Source of the DNA: Bacillota bacterium
Lineage (GTDB): Bacteria > Bacillota > Bacilli > Bacillales > Cytobacillaceae
Direction: 5' to 3'
DNA: 64,000 nt
NCBI GenBank assembly: GCA_030705955.1
Contig: JAUZPL010000006.1
Location: forward strand, 1 to 64,000
A program made the position numbers and the translations under genes. Below are positions 49,443 through 59,714 of the stretch, one piece after another. The notes under the pieces are model-generated. The model searched no databases and was not told the DNA's origin. It saw only the letters and a program-made list of their open reading frames with translations. Positions within the stretch are counted from its first letter, which is position 1. Every line of letters starts with the position of its first letter.

Positions 49443-50303
49443 TTATTGCACTACGTTAATATTCCCCATCATAAATCCAGGATGGCTCATGGAATATCCG
49501 TCACAGGCAACCATACAATTCCACATATATTTACCAGCTTTTGCAGGAGTAAATTGTACAGTAGATATGCTTGGTGTACCTGTTGATTTGCTGCCGACAA
49601 CATTAAGATTTAAATTTAAATCCTTGTTTGTAACTGTATGATTACTATCATCAAAGTTATAGACGGTTAATTGTACTGGTTGTCCAGCTTTTACTGTAAT
49701 ATCACCAGGTGTGGCTGTATCATAAAGTTTTCCATCCGTACCTAAATGATATCCTGCATTCATAACCATTGAAACATATTGAACTTTGTTCGTTGAAGGT
49801 AAAACAGTGATGGTTCCCTGCATATAGCCTTTTTGTGCCATTGACCAATCATCACACTTGTCAGCACACAACCAATTAAATGTACCTGTTTTAGTTGGTG
49901 TGAAAGTATATGTTGTTTCTGCTGCAGTACCTTTCTTCGTTGTTCCATTAATTTTCACGTTTAATCCTAAATCTGCAGAAGTATACGTATGTGTTGCATC
50001 ATCGTAGTTTAGGAAATGAAGTGTAACAGGTTGTCCTTTGGTAATTTTTATATCTCCACCTAAAAAGACATCATGCATTTTTTTATCAGGTCCCATTTTC
50101 CCGCCTGGTTCAACAACAATATATTGATTTGCAGATGTTTGTACTTGGGTATTCGTTGTTCCATTAGTAGCAACTTTTACTGTTTTTGCAGGTTTTGGAG
50201 ATGTTGCTTTTGCAGTATTGCTAGCACCACATCCTGCAAGGGCAAAAGATAAAGCAGAAACTAGTGCTAAAGCAGTCATACTTTGTTTGATAGACTTTTC
50301 CAT
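49443..50303 (-). CDS. lipoprotein with two tandem cupredoxin-like domains
   Basis: lipobox LAGC; repeated ...NYDDATHTYTSADLGLN...WLCADKCDDWSMAQKGYMQG and ...NFDDSNHTVTNKDLNLN...WNCMVACDGYSMSHPGFMMG. Confidence 0.85.
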   Translation of the reverse strand: MEKSIKQSMTALALVSALSFALAGCGASNTAKATSPKPAKTVKVATNGTTNTQVQTSANQYIVVEPGGKMGPDKKMHDVFLGGDIKITKGQPVTLHFLNYDDATHTYTSADLGLNVKINGTTKKGTAAETTYTFTPTKTGTFNWLCADKCDDWSMAQKGYMQGTITVLPSTNKVQYVSMVMNAGYHLGTDGKLYDTATPGDITVKAGQPVQLTVYNFDDSNHTVTNKDLNLNLNVVGSKSTGTPSISTVQFTPAKAGKYMWNCMVACDGYSMSHPGFMMGNINVVQ

Positions 50304-50464
50304 GTTGTTCCTCCAAAAATTTATTTAGAAATGTAGTAAGACTATAGTGTAATATCCTTTTATTAAAATTTCATTAAAATCCCCTGAGGAATTTTTCCCA
50401 ATTAACATTTTTGGCGATTGTAACAAAATTTTTAAACGTAAAAAAAAACTGCCAATTGGCAGCA

Positions 50465-51892
50465 TTAAAATTTTGTATAATCCGTCAGATCTTTATCAAA
50501 CCATTTTATACTAATACTTTGGCGCCCTGTTGAATCAGAGGGATTATACGAAATATAACTCAAATCAATAGGTTTTCCATTTACCAGTACCTGGGTTTGT
50601 TGTGGGCTATCGACATAAAAGGTTACACCTCTCAAATCGTTTATGGTTGGAATAAATTTACCTAACAAAGGATCATTTACCGATAAAATATTGATTACCA
50701 TTTTATTATTATTTACTGTTGCCTTATAATTCAAATACTGTTGCACTAAATTGTAATTTAGTAGTCGCGAGGTTCTGGCAACAAGTATATTGTGATTTAA
50801 ATATTGCTCATCTAAATACCTTAAAGCATTTATTGCATTTTGATTAAAGATAATCTTATTGTGACGTATGCCAAGATGCTGTGCCACAATCGTGTATTGA
50901 TGATGATTGATTAAGGATTGTAAATTCTGTTTAGACAATTCTGTATCAATAAATTCGGGGTCCCAAATTAATTTTCCGTTTACACTATCACTGTATCGAT
51001 AAAACTCCCATAATTTATTGCCATCCTTTAGCCTTCTAGGAAAAATCATGCTATTATATCCAAACTTACTTGATGTTGGACCCCATCCGAATTTTATGCC
51101 ATAGGGAATTAATAGATTTGTATGGTAATACGGAGATTTAGGATTATCACCCTTCTGGAATCGGTAAACATTGCTTGAAACAAAGTTTTGAACATTTGAA
51201 GGGCTGCCATGGTCCAGCCATACTTTTATATAAATATTTTGTTTTTTTAATTCGTTAATGGCTAGTGCAGCATACTTTTTGTTAAATGTTACTATGTTTT
51301 TTTCTTGCATTGTGAAATCCCCGTAAGTATGTATGCAATCTATCCAACCGTTTCTAATAAATTTAATGATTTCTTTGTTATTGTGTAGTTGATTGGTATT
51401 TAATCCAACCCAATAGGACATTTCATCTTTAACTTTTGCATTTTTAAAGTCAAAGTCACCTTTATCATCATCTCCAACATACATCCAAAACGTATCTCCA
51501 ACATCCAGGCCTAATCCAGTTCCATATTCTGTTTTGGCATTTGAATTTAAAAATCGGTGATAATCAAGAAATTCAGTTAATGTTGTACCGTCAATATCCG
51601 AGCACAGGGCTAACATGGATTTGTATGGAAATGGAAATTTTCTTAATTCAACATTATGGTTTAGCAATTTCTTTACTATTTTCACAACTTTATTATCATT
51701 AGAAAGTGCGTTGGTTAAATGATAATTTGGTTTTTCTTTAAATGTACTTCCTTCTTTCATCACTTTAGAATTAATACCTTTTTTCGTACTAGTTGTATCA
51801 TTATGGTTTTCAAATAATGAAGTGTAACTAAAAGCCAGTAAAATCCCTAATAACAAAATTGCAAAAAAAAGATACCTCTTGTACTTTCTCAT
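50465..51892 (-). CDS. membrane-anchored hypothetical protein (possible polysaccharide-deacetylase-like)
   Basis: N-terminal TM; LALCSDIDGTTLTEFLDYHRFL; conserved His/Asp-rich stretches; family not certain. Confidence 0.5.
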   Translation of the reverse strand: MRKYKRYLFFAILLLGILLAFSYTSLFENHNDTTSTKKGINSKVMKEGSTFKEKPNYHLTNALSNDNKVVKIVKKLLNHNVELRKFPFPYKSMLALCSDIDGTTLTEFLDYHRFLNSNAKTEYGTGLGLDVGDTFWMYVGDDDKGDFDFKNAKVKDEMSYWVGLNTNQLHNNKEIIKFIRNGWIDCIHTYGDFTMQEKNIVTFNKKYAALAINELKKQNIYIKVWLDHGSPSNVQNFVSSNVYRFQKGDNPKSPYYHTNLLIPYGIKFGWGPTSSKFGYNSMIFPRRLKDGNKLWEFYRYSDSVNGKLIWDPEFIDTELSKQNLQSLINHHQYTIVAQHLGIRHNKIIFNQNAINALRYLDEQYLNHNILVARTSRLLNYNLVQQYLNYKATVNNNKMVINILSVNDPLLGKFIPTINDLRGVTFYVDSPQQTQVLVNGKPIDLSYISYNPSDSTGRQSISIKWFDKDLTDYTKF

Positions 51893-52135
51893 TCAACATT
51901 CCTCTTTTCAAATACAACATTCTAGACTTATACTTTGTTTATTTCATTAAATCTATAATAAAATTTCGAAATGAATCATTCATGAAAATAGAATTATTTT
52001 CTAATTAAGATTTAATAGAAGGAGCTCTTTTTTTCTATTTTGCTATTAGATTCTTTGCTTTTTGCAGATCCTCCATTTTCATTAAAAGGATTATTCTCTA
52101 CTAATGAGAATAACCCTTTTTGTTATATTGCCTTA

Positions 52136-52930
52136 TTAGATTTTAGCCTCTTTTTGGTTTCCTTTCCTATCTCTTAATGCTAAAAAGATCATTAGACCCA
52201 GGTCAATAAGAATAATTGCAAGGGCTGACCATTGCCCGCCCGTTAAATGATTATATCGTGGAGAATCTCCGCGGAAGAATTCTAGAATAAAACGTTCTGA
52301 GAAATATAGAAATACATAAAAGGAAGCAATCCAACCCTTTGTTAATCGATGTCCTGCAAGTACAAGTAACATAAAAAGAATGCAGAAAATAATCATATTC
52401 CCTTGGCTTTCCCATACCTCAGCAGGCCACAAAGGTTTACTTCCGTAATAATTATAAGCGTATGAACCTTTCGGATAGACAATTCCAAAATTACCGCCTG
52501 TAGGACTTCCGAAAGCATCACCATTCATAAAGCATGCAATCCGGCCAATACCCTGAGCCAAAATTACAGCTGGTGAAATATAGTCTAAAAACTCTAAAAA
52601 GCTTATTTTTTGCACTCGGCAATAAATAATTAAAGTGATAATTCCGCCAGCAATAGCACCTTCAATTGAAATACCACCTTCCCAAATCTTTAAAATTTGA
52701 AGGGGATGGTGTGAATAGGTTGGCCATTGAAAAACAAAGACGTGCCAAATTCGAGCGCCAATAATGGATCCAACTAGGCCATACATTAAAAAGTTTTGAA
52801 GATGGTTATAGTAAATGGTCTTTTTCGTTAGAGCAAGTCCTACTCCATAGCCAAGTAATATGGCAATCACGGACACAACACCATGTGTTTGAACGACATA
52901 ACCAAATAAGTTAAATAAATCCTTATGCAT
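52136..52930 (-). CDS. lgt: prolipoprotein diacylglyceryl transferase
   Basis: GGISIEGAIAGGIITL; GRIACFMNGDAFGSPTGGNFGIVYP. Confidence 0.93.
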   Translation of the reverse strand: MHKDLFNLFGYVVQTHGVVSVIAILLGYGVGLALTKKTIYYNHLQNFLMYGLVGSIIGARIWHVFVFQWPTYSHHPLQILKIWEGGISIEGAIAGGIITLIIYCRVQKISFLEFLDYISPAVILAQGIGRIACFMNGDAFGSPTGGNFGIVYPKGSYAYNYYGSKPLWPAEVWESQGNMIIFCILFMLLVLAGHRLTKGWIASFYVFLYFSERFILEFFRGDSPRYNHLTGGQWSALAIILIDLGLMIFLALRDRKGNQKEAKI

Positions 52931-53411
52931 TTTTTATAACAACCCCTCAGAATTTTTTCGGACTCTTTAAATCATTTTAAGAAATTTTTATAAATTATAA
53001 ATTCGCTAAGCGCACAAAATTGCTTTTCTTAAAAATTACACATTCAATAGTAACAGTTTAGAAGCATTTTAATTATCTAAGTATAAATTAAGTAAGTCAA
53101 TACCTTGAGGAATGATGGACATTTTTTAGGGTTTAGAATCCTCCTATTTCAAAAGAGGGAAGGAAGCCTGAGGCTTCCTTCCTTAAAAGGAGGTTAAATA
53201 GTATGCTATGATGCTGGCTTATGATACAGTATGTCTAATAAATTTTTCTGGTAGGGCATAACTCCCTTTAGTTCTAAAAATAGGCAATAGAAATGGCTTT
53301 TGTATACTATGTAAAAAGAAAAAGGCCAATTTTAAAAGGACCTTTTCCATAAAAATGAATTTGTTTTATAATTAAAAGGATAAAAAATACAAGCAAATCC
53401 ACCGCCAAATA

Positions 53412-53885
53412 TTACATTTTAATTTGGTGATTATTCGGTTGTGTTATTTCCTTTTCTATAAATCCTTTTAGGAATTTGACATCAATGGTATGTCTATTAC
53501 CATTCACTATAATATCAGCCTTATCCTGATCCAAAACTCCCTCTAATTTAAAGAGGGGACTTTGAATAGTATATTGTTTTGTTGTTGGATTGTAGGAACT
53601 TTTTGTATTTTGTAATTCACTATTAATTACTGGCAGAATTGCTGATTCTGCAAATTTTTGTGTTGAGGCTATTGGATCTTGAATGTGATCAAGAAACTTT
53701 GGCCCAAAGTAAATATATCCTGCTACTGTTAATACTGCCAATATAAGCGCAATTTTTACAAGAAATCGTAAGATAAAAGGAAAAATAACAAGTAGGATAA
53801 TAAGTGCAAATGCTATAAATAAATGATTTAAAATAAAATGAATCATATGAATACACCTCCATAATGCTTTAAACATTATAGGCAA
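53412..53885 (-). CDS. hypothetical membrane protein
   Basis: two N-terminal TM segments; ORF with RBS. Confidence 0.5.
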   Translation of the reverse strand: MPIMFKALWRCIHMIHFILNHLFIAFALIILLVIFPFILRFLVKIALILAVLTVAGYIYFGPKFLDHIQDPIASTQKFAESAILPVINSELQNTKSSYNPTTKQYTIQSPLFKLEGVLDQDKADIIVNGNRHTIDVKFLKGFIEKEITQPNNHQIKM

Positions 53886-54062
53886 AATTTATATGATTCA
53901 AACGAGTAAGGGAAAAACCTTTGATGCATATTTAAAACCTAATGGTGCCTAAAATGGAAAAGTTAATAAGATAAAAATGTAGTTAACTGTTTTGGGGCTT
54001 GGATATTAGCTTTTGAAAACGAGGAATACTTTGTAAATAGATAAATTTGGAGGAGAGGTTTT

Positions 54063-54572
54063 ATGTTAAAAATATCAGAAGCAAATGAAAGCTTACATAC
54101 ATGGTTAGAAATGGATTTATTTACAGAGGAAACAAAGGTAAGAATTAAAGAAGCGGATATTATTTTAGTTCCCGATATCGGAAAGATTGAAGGAATTGCT
54201 AAGGCATTTAGACCGGATACAAAGCCATTTTATAAATTTGCAAAAGCAAATAACCTATCCGGGGAAAAAATTGAAATACTTGAGAATAAAGGTGAATTAA
54301 ATGTATTAAACTTTCACTCATATGAACTTTGGCTGCCAAATCTATATATTAATGATGTGAATTTACTTCCAACCGTTATGGATTTAATCAATCGTTATAT
54401 AGGAGAGAAACAAAAACTCAATAAGGAAACGATAGTTGTAAATTTTTGTTTGAAAATACAAAAACAAAGTAGTACATGCAAAATATTATCGTATAAAGGT
54501 GACATAGAACGACTTAATGATTTAATTAGAGATTTAGAAGGTGAAACTATCCAAAATTGGAGGGACATTTAG
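54063..54572 (+). CDS. hypothetical protein
   Basis: 169 aa; RBS GGAGAGG; no recognised family. Confidence 0.6.
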   Translation: MLKISEANESLHTWLEMDLFTEETKVRIKEADIILVPDIGKIEGIAKAFRPDTKPFYKFAKANNLSGEKIEILENKGELNVLNFHSYELWLPNLYINDVNLLPTVMDLINRYIGEKQKLNKETIVVNFCLKIQKQSSTCKILSYKGDIERLNDLIRDLEGETIQNWRDI

Positions 54573-54714
54573 ATATGACCTTAATTTCTAGTCTTAATAA
54601 AAAATCTCCTTTATTTGAAAATCACAACTGCATGAAAAAGGGTGCCCTTTTACTATAAAATAGAAAGTCACCCTAAATGTGAGTTATTTTCTAAGGTAGG
54701 CACCCATTTTTTTA

Positions 54715-54834
54715 TTAATAAAAACCACCGCCAAAGCTAGCTCCAACAATAATTAATAGTATAAACAATACAACGATTAATACAAAACTGCCACCGTAGC
54801 CATAACCGCCACCATATCCATATCCGAAGCACAT
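54715..54834 (-). CDS. YjcZ family small sporulation protein
   Basis: 39 aa below track cutoff: [39 protein letters not shown]. Confidence 0.88.
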   Translation of the reverse strand: MCFGYGYGGGYGYGGSFVLIVVLFILLIIVGASFGGGFY

Positions 54835-55223
54835 ACAAATTCACCTCCTCTTAAGTTGGTTACTTTATAGATATGTATATTAATCTTTTTTGGAAAGGCT
54901 AATGGAGTAATTTGGGCAAAAATGGATGTTTAGCTAAAATATTATAAGTGTTATTCAATAAAAAGAAGGAGGCTAAATAGCTTCCTTCTTTTCATGGAGG
55001 TAAACAATATGCATTCTTAATGGCTTACAATAAAATATGTCTGCTTCATCTTTTTGATAGTACAAAATTCCAGTTTAATTAAAATTCCACCATAGCCTTA
55101 TAAACGGTTGCCTTCCTAATTTTATGGTTTTTTCTTTAATTACAATTTATTTAATAAATTTTGGATAATAACTGTTGACATATGGAAAAATATCTTTAAA
55201 TTATTTCCTTAAGGCGGACTTAA

Positions 55224-56006
55224 ATGAATAACTACATAACTGACAATACAGCAAGACGTTATAAGGCACATGTTAGTATTCTAGGAACGACCCAGCTTCA
55301 TTTGCGAAGTCCTTACATTATTGCATGGTGGTTTGCGGCATTTCCTGGATTTGGACATTTACTCTTATCAAAATATATCCGGGGATATGTATTATTTATT
55401 TGGGAGGTTGTAGTAAACCTAAATGCACATGTCAATCTCTCCATGATTTATTCTTTTCAAGGAAATATTGATATGGCAAAAGAAGTGTTAAATACAAGGT
55501 GGCTTCTTATGTATATACCTGTATACCTTTTTGGAATTTGGGATAGTTATCGAACAACAGTAGATTTGAATAAAGTTTATATCATGTCTGATCGAGAGGA
55601 TCATCGTTTTAATACATTTGCAATTGGTGCATTAGAAATCAATTATTTAGATAAACGGAACCCCATCCTCGCCATTTTTTGGTCAGCGTTTGTTCCGGGT
55701 TTAGGACAACTCTACTTACATAGGATATTAACTTCTTTCTTTATCATCATTACATTGGTCGCGTTTTTTTACTATTCTCATTTACAGGAAGCAATTTCAT
55801 TATTGTTCTTGGGTAAAATTAAAGAAGCTACCTCCGTTCTAAAACCTGAATGGTTTTTATTTATTCCTTCGCACTATGGATTTGCAATGTACGATTCCTA
55901 TATTAATACGGTTGAAAATAATAAGCTTTTTGAAAAAGACACAAGAAAATTTTTGAAGGAAAATTATCAAGCTTCAGGATTCAAAATTCTAAAAGGAAAA
56001 AAGTAA
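55224..56006 (+). CDS. membrane protein with internal duplication
   Basis: SPYIIAWWFAAFPGFGHLLLSKYIRGY...VNLNAHVN and NPILAIFWSAFVPGLGQLYLHRIL repeats. Confidence 0.7.
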   Translation: MNNYITDNTARRYKAHVSILGTTQLHLRSPYIIAWWFAAFPGFGHLLLSKYIRGYVLFIWEVVVNLNAHVNLSMIYSFQGNIDMAKEVLNTRWLLMYIPVYLFGIWDSYRTTVDLNKVYIMSDREDHRFNTFAIGALEINYLDKRNPILAIFWSAFVPGLGQLYLHRILTSFFIIITLVAFFYYSHLQEAISLLFLGKIKEATSVLKPEWFLFIPSHYGFAMYDSYINTVENNKLFEKDTRKFLKENYQASGFKILKGKK

Positions 56007-56017
56007 GGTGATAGATA

Positions 56018-56476
56018 TTGCAGCTTTTTTCAACATTCGAAACGAACGAGTTTATAGAAATGGCGATTTTAACATTAGAAAAAAAAGGGGTAAAAAAGGA
56101 AAATATTTATGCTGTACCCCTCGATAGCCAAAAAGAGGATCCGAAGTTTTTCGATACTCTTAATCGTTCAGATGGTACGTCACTTATTGATATTGGGATC
56201 GCCCTTGCAACAGCCTTTTCAGTAGTTGGAGCTAGTATTGGATTTAAATTATCTTTGGGGCCTGTTTATTGGGGCCTTATATATGCATTAATTGGATTTC
56301 TTGTGGGTATTGGTATACGGCTTTTTATCGAATTAGTAATAAAAAAGAAAAAGCGCCTTTTGAAAGGTGAGCATTCCGAGGTTATTCTTATTGTTGATTG
56401 TGAAGAAACTCAGGCGGAATTTATTGAAAATGTGCTTTGGAGCCATTTTGCAATAGGAGTAGCAAAAGTAAAGTGA
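56018..56476 (+). CDS. hypothetical membrane protein cotranscribed with 55224 gene
   Basis: TTG start; two TM helices; LGPVYWGLIYALIGFLVGIGIRLFIELVIKKKKR. Confidence 0.65.
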   Translation: MQLFSTFETNEFIEMAILTLEKKGVKKENIYAVPLDSQKEDPKFFDTLNRSDGTSLIDIGIALATAFSVVGASIGFKLSLGPVYWGLIYALIGFLVGIGIRLFIELVIKKKKRLLKGEHSEVILIVDCEETQAEFIENVLWSHFAIGVAKVK

Positions 56477-56648
56477 AATCTCCAAATAAAATGCACTAAA
56501 AAAGCAGTTTGTTATAAAATGTCCAATTTTTTAACAAAGAAGCATAAAAAAGTGTTCTTTAGCAGAACACCAAAAAATAAATAGTTTAGATCTTCATTTT
56601 TTCAGAACAAGAAAAATTTTTATTCTAACCTTAAAATAGGATTCAAAC

Positions 56649-56681
56649 TTAAAAGCCGTTTCCAATTGGAAACGGCTTTTA
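56649..56681. terminator. intrinsic terminator-like hairpin
   Basis: TTAAAAGCCGTTTCCAATTGGAAACGGCTTTTA. Confidence 0.75.
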
Positions 56682-56825
56682 TAATTGGGAAATTGATCAA
56701 ATGATCTACCAAAAGACAAAATTTAGTCAAGAAAAACACAAAGTTTCTGCACACATTTTTATTAATGTTTATCTAGGTTAAATACAAAATTTACTTTAAA
56801 TATCTTGGAATTGAGGTGAAATGCT

Positions 56826-57203
56826 TTGAAAGGAAAAATGTTAATCATAATGGCTCTTTTTCTTGTACTAACCGGTGGAACCGTTGCAATGGCCCATGGT
56901 GGTAATCAACATTCGCAGTCAAACTCAAGCATGAAGGGCATGGACATGAATGGTAAGGATAAAGGGATGGATATGAAGGGCATGGACATGAATGGCAAAG
57001 ATAAAAACATGGATATGAGTGGCTCGAAAAGTAATGATGATATGCAGGGCATGAATATGGGAGGGGATGAACCTGTAAAGGAAACTCCGCCCAACGTAAA
57101 GGTTTTAGGTACTTATGGGGTCGTTAATCTTGCATTTATTTTAATAGGTATTTGGAACAAGTGGTTTAGAAGAAAGGATGGTTCATATGGCAATACCAAG
57201 TAA
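56826..57203 (+). CDS. exported Met/Asp-rich repeat protein (putative copper binding)
   Basis: signal peptide; MKGMDMNGKDKGMDMKGMDMNGKDKNMDMSG repeats; C-terminal TM. Confidence 0.75.
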   Translation: MKGKMLIIMALFLVLTGGTVAMAHGGNQHSQSNSSMKGMDMNGKDKGMDMKGMDMNGKDKNMDMSGSKSNDDMQGMNMGGDEPVKETPPNVKVLGTYGVVNLAFILIGIWNKWFRRKDGSYGNTK

Positions 57204-58575
57204 TAAATATAATACAGAAAAAATACAAGTAGACGGTGCCAAACAACCCTTTAATCTACTATCTATTCCTACCATTAAAAAATTTATTCAAAGTAGATGG
57301 TATCCTGGTATTTTTCAATGGGCAGCCTTTGTGGTCTTTTCAGTTATTGTTTATGAATTGGTAGCCGGAACGGTTGATCCGACTAGGAATATTGGTACTT
57401 CTCTAACTTGGGTTTTATGGTGGCCACTTGTCCCCGTATTCTTTGTACTTATTGGAAGATTTTGGTGTGCTATTTGTCCTTTTGGAAAACTAAGTGATAT
57501 TATTCGAAAAACCATTGGCAGTGAGAGACCAACCCCAAGATTTTTGCGGAAATATGGGTTATGGATAATTGACTTATTTTTTATTGCTATCACATATAGT
57601 GATCATATTTGGGGAATTGTGGAATCACCCAGGGGTTCTGGATACTTACTGCTTTTACTGGTGACAATGGTGGTAGGAACTTCTGTGTTTTATGAAAGAA
57701 GAACTTTTTGCAAAACTTTATGTTTTCTTGGGGGGCTTTCAGGAAACTATTCCCGTTCAGGTGCATTAGAACTAAGGGGAACTCCAGATATTTGTAAAAC
57801 ATGTAAAACTCAATCGTGTTTTAAAGGAAGCGATAAAGCTGAAGGCTGTCCAATGTTTCAATTTGTAAGAACAATGGATTCTAGTGCAGATTGTAATTTA
57901 TGCGGGAACTGTGTAAAATCCTGTCCAAACAATTCAATTCGAATTTCTCCTAGAGTCCCAACATCAGAACTATGGGGGACTAAAAATCCAAAGATTGAAC
58001 ACTCCTTCTTAGCAGCTGTCATCATGGGAATTGTTTTTGTACAAAACATAACGATGATTTCCATTTGGCAAGATATATTAAAAGCAATAAGTTTTGTAAC
58101 TGGAACAGAAAACTATACTATAAACTTTACTGTTGCCTATATTATTTCTATGCTGATTCCAATTTTACTTCTTCTAGGTACTGCGAAGCTTGCAGTTTTA
58201 ACAGGTGGTTCTATCTCAAAAGTTAAACAAAATTTTGTGCGATTTGGTTATGCTATTATCCCTTTAGATTTAGCAGGACATCTTGCCCATAACCTGTTCC
58301 ATATCATTACAGAAGGAAGAGCTGTTTGGTATAATTCTGCTGCATTATTTGGAGCCAATGTCACAAGGGGAGACCTTGCTTTTGCTAGTGCCTCATCTGT
58401 TCAAATTCTTCAATATATCATCATTGTTATTGGAATGGTGGGTTCACTTTATACTGCATATCGTATTGGCAATAAGGGTACATTCAAAGCTTTAATGCCA
58501 TACTATACTTTAATGATTCTGCTTGCAGTCATGAATATCTACCTGTTCTCCATGCCAATGATGCATCGGGTATAA
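57187..58575 (+). CDS. membrane polyferredoxin (NosR/CcoG-like 4Fe-4S protein)
   Basis: multi-TM; CAICPFGKLSDIIRK; CKTCKTQSC; CNLCGNCVKSCPNNSI; overlaps upstream gene. Confidence 0.85.
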   Translation: MAIPSNKYNTEKIQVDGAKQPFNLLSIPTIKKFIQSRWYPGIFQWAAFVVFSVIVYELVAGTVDPTRNIGTSLTWVLWWPLVPVFFVLIGRFWCAICPFGKLSDIIRKTIGSERPTPRFLRKYGLWIIDLFFIAITYSDHIWGIVESPRGSGYLLLLLVTMVVGTSVFYERRTFCKTLCFLGGLSGNYSRSGALELRGTPDICKTCKTQSCFKGSDKAEGCPMFQFVRTMDSSADCNLCGNCVKSCPNNSIRISPRVPTSELWGTKNPKIEHSFLAAVIMGIVFVQNITMISIWQDILKAISFVTGTENYTINFTVAYIISMLIPILLLLGTAKLAVLTGGSISKVKQNFVRFGYAIIPLDLAGHLAHNLFHIITEGRAVWYNSAALFGANVTRGDLAFASASSVQILQYIIIVIGMVGSLYTAYRIGNKGTFKALMPYYTLMILLAVMNIYLFSMPMMHRV

Positions 58576-58694
58576 AAATAGAATGTAGAATACTTAGTGG
58601 ATGAAATCAAATGGTTTCGTCCACTTCTTTTTTATTCCCAAGACACCTACGAAGGAAATGATTGGAGGGATAAAGAGAACTAACAAAAAAAGAC

Positions 58695-59027
58695 CTAGCA
58701 GCAGCGAGGTCGGAAAATACAGCAGAGTTCCGGGGATAAAAGATGATTGATTCCAGGTTCATTAATTTTATAATAGCTCCATGTCCCTTGGGTCTCTTTT
58801 AGAATTAAATTGGCATCAAGTAATATTTTAAGATGGTATGAAAGTTTGGACTGAGGCATACCAATCATATCGCATAAATCGCAAACACAAATCGATTCTT
58901 GTTGACAAAGAAGGTTTAAAATTTGTAGCCGTTTTTGGTCTGCTAATGCTTTAAACTTTGTTTCATATTCAGAGAAAGTAGTGGCTAAAGATAAATCTGT
59001 AAGAGGAATAATTTTCTCCATAAGCAT
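58695..59027 (-). CDS. ArsR/SmtB family metalloregulator
   Basis: ALADQKRLQILNLLCQQESICVCDLCDMIGMPQSKLSYHLKIL; C-terminal ELCCIFRPRCC. Confidence 0.93.
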   Translation of the reverse strand: MLMEKIIPLTDLSLATTFSEYETKFKALADQKRLQILNLLCQQESICVCDLCDMIGMPQSKLSYHLKILLDANLILKETQGTWSYYKINEPGINHLLSPELCCIFRPRCC

Positions 59028-59222
59028 CTCCCTAAATCAAAATCATTTGATATAAAGTATTATAATTCTAATTTGTTTGGTTTACAACTATAATATCAAG
59101 AAAAATTGATTTAATTTATTACTTCTTCATGTTATTTGTGCTAAAGTTTTCAATCCTTTATACCTTTTCTTTCATATGCATTTTTGTTATTTACTTGGGG
59201 AAATTACCTTTATAAATAAACG

Positions 59223-59714
59223 GTGGTCTTGGGGGGTGGATTTGTGACATTTTCGATTTGCATGCTGATTACATGGATTGTCATTATTATTTTGTCCCTT
59301 ATTCCAAAGAGATTATCTGAAATTGATATGGTATTCCTTTTTTTTGTTAATACCATTTTTGAATTAAGCATATTTACCATTTTTCATGTCAATTTAAAAT
59401 GGCTGAATATATCGCAAGAGGTTGAAAAATCACTAGCAGATTTGATGTTTCGACTAATTATGGTTCCCCTTTTTTTTATCATATCGACCAATATTCTGTT
59501 ATATTCCTGGAAATTTCTCAAGTGGATCATCATATTGGCTATGCTTGTGTGCTTTATTTTAATGAAAGATTTACTTAAAAGTCTAGGAATCCTAACGACT
59601 CATCATTGGAATATGATGTATAGCATTTTAATGTTCTGTAGTTATCTTATTTTTTCAAGACTGATGGCATGGTTCATTACCAAAGCGGGGTCGAAAGAAG
59701 TGGATAAATTATGA
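59223..59714 (+). CDS. hypothetical membrane protein
   Basis: multi-TM ORF overlapping next gene by 4 nt. Confidence 0.6.
   Translation: MVLGGGFVTFSICMLITWIVIIILSLIPKRLSEIDMVFLFFVNTIFELSIFTIFHVNLKWLNISQEVEKSLADLMFRLIMVPLFFIISTNILLYSWKFLKWIIILAMLVCFILMKDLLKSLGILTTHHWNMMYSILMFCSYLIFSRLMAWFITKAGSKEVDKL

Noticed and set aside
56826-57100. Met-rich DNA repeats as a CRISPR or satellite array
   Set aside because: The repeat is coding (KGMDMNGKDK units), in frame and irregular; no spacer architecture.
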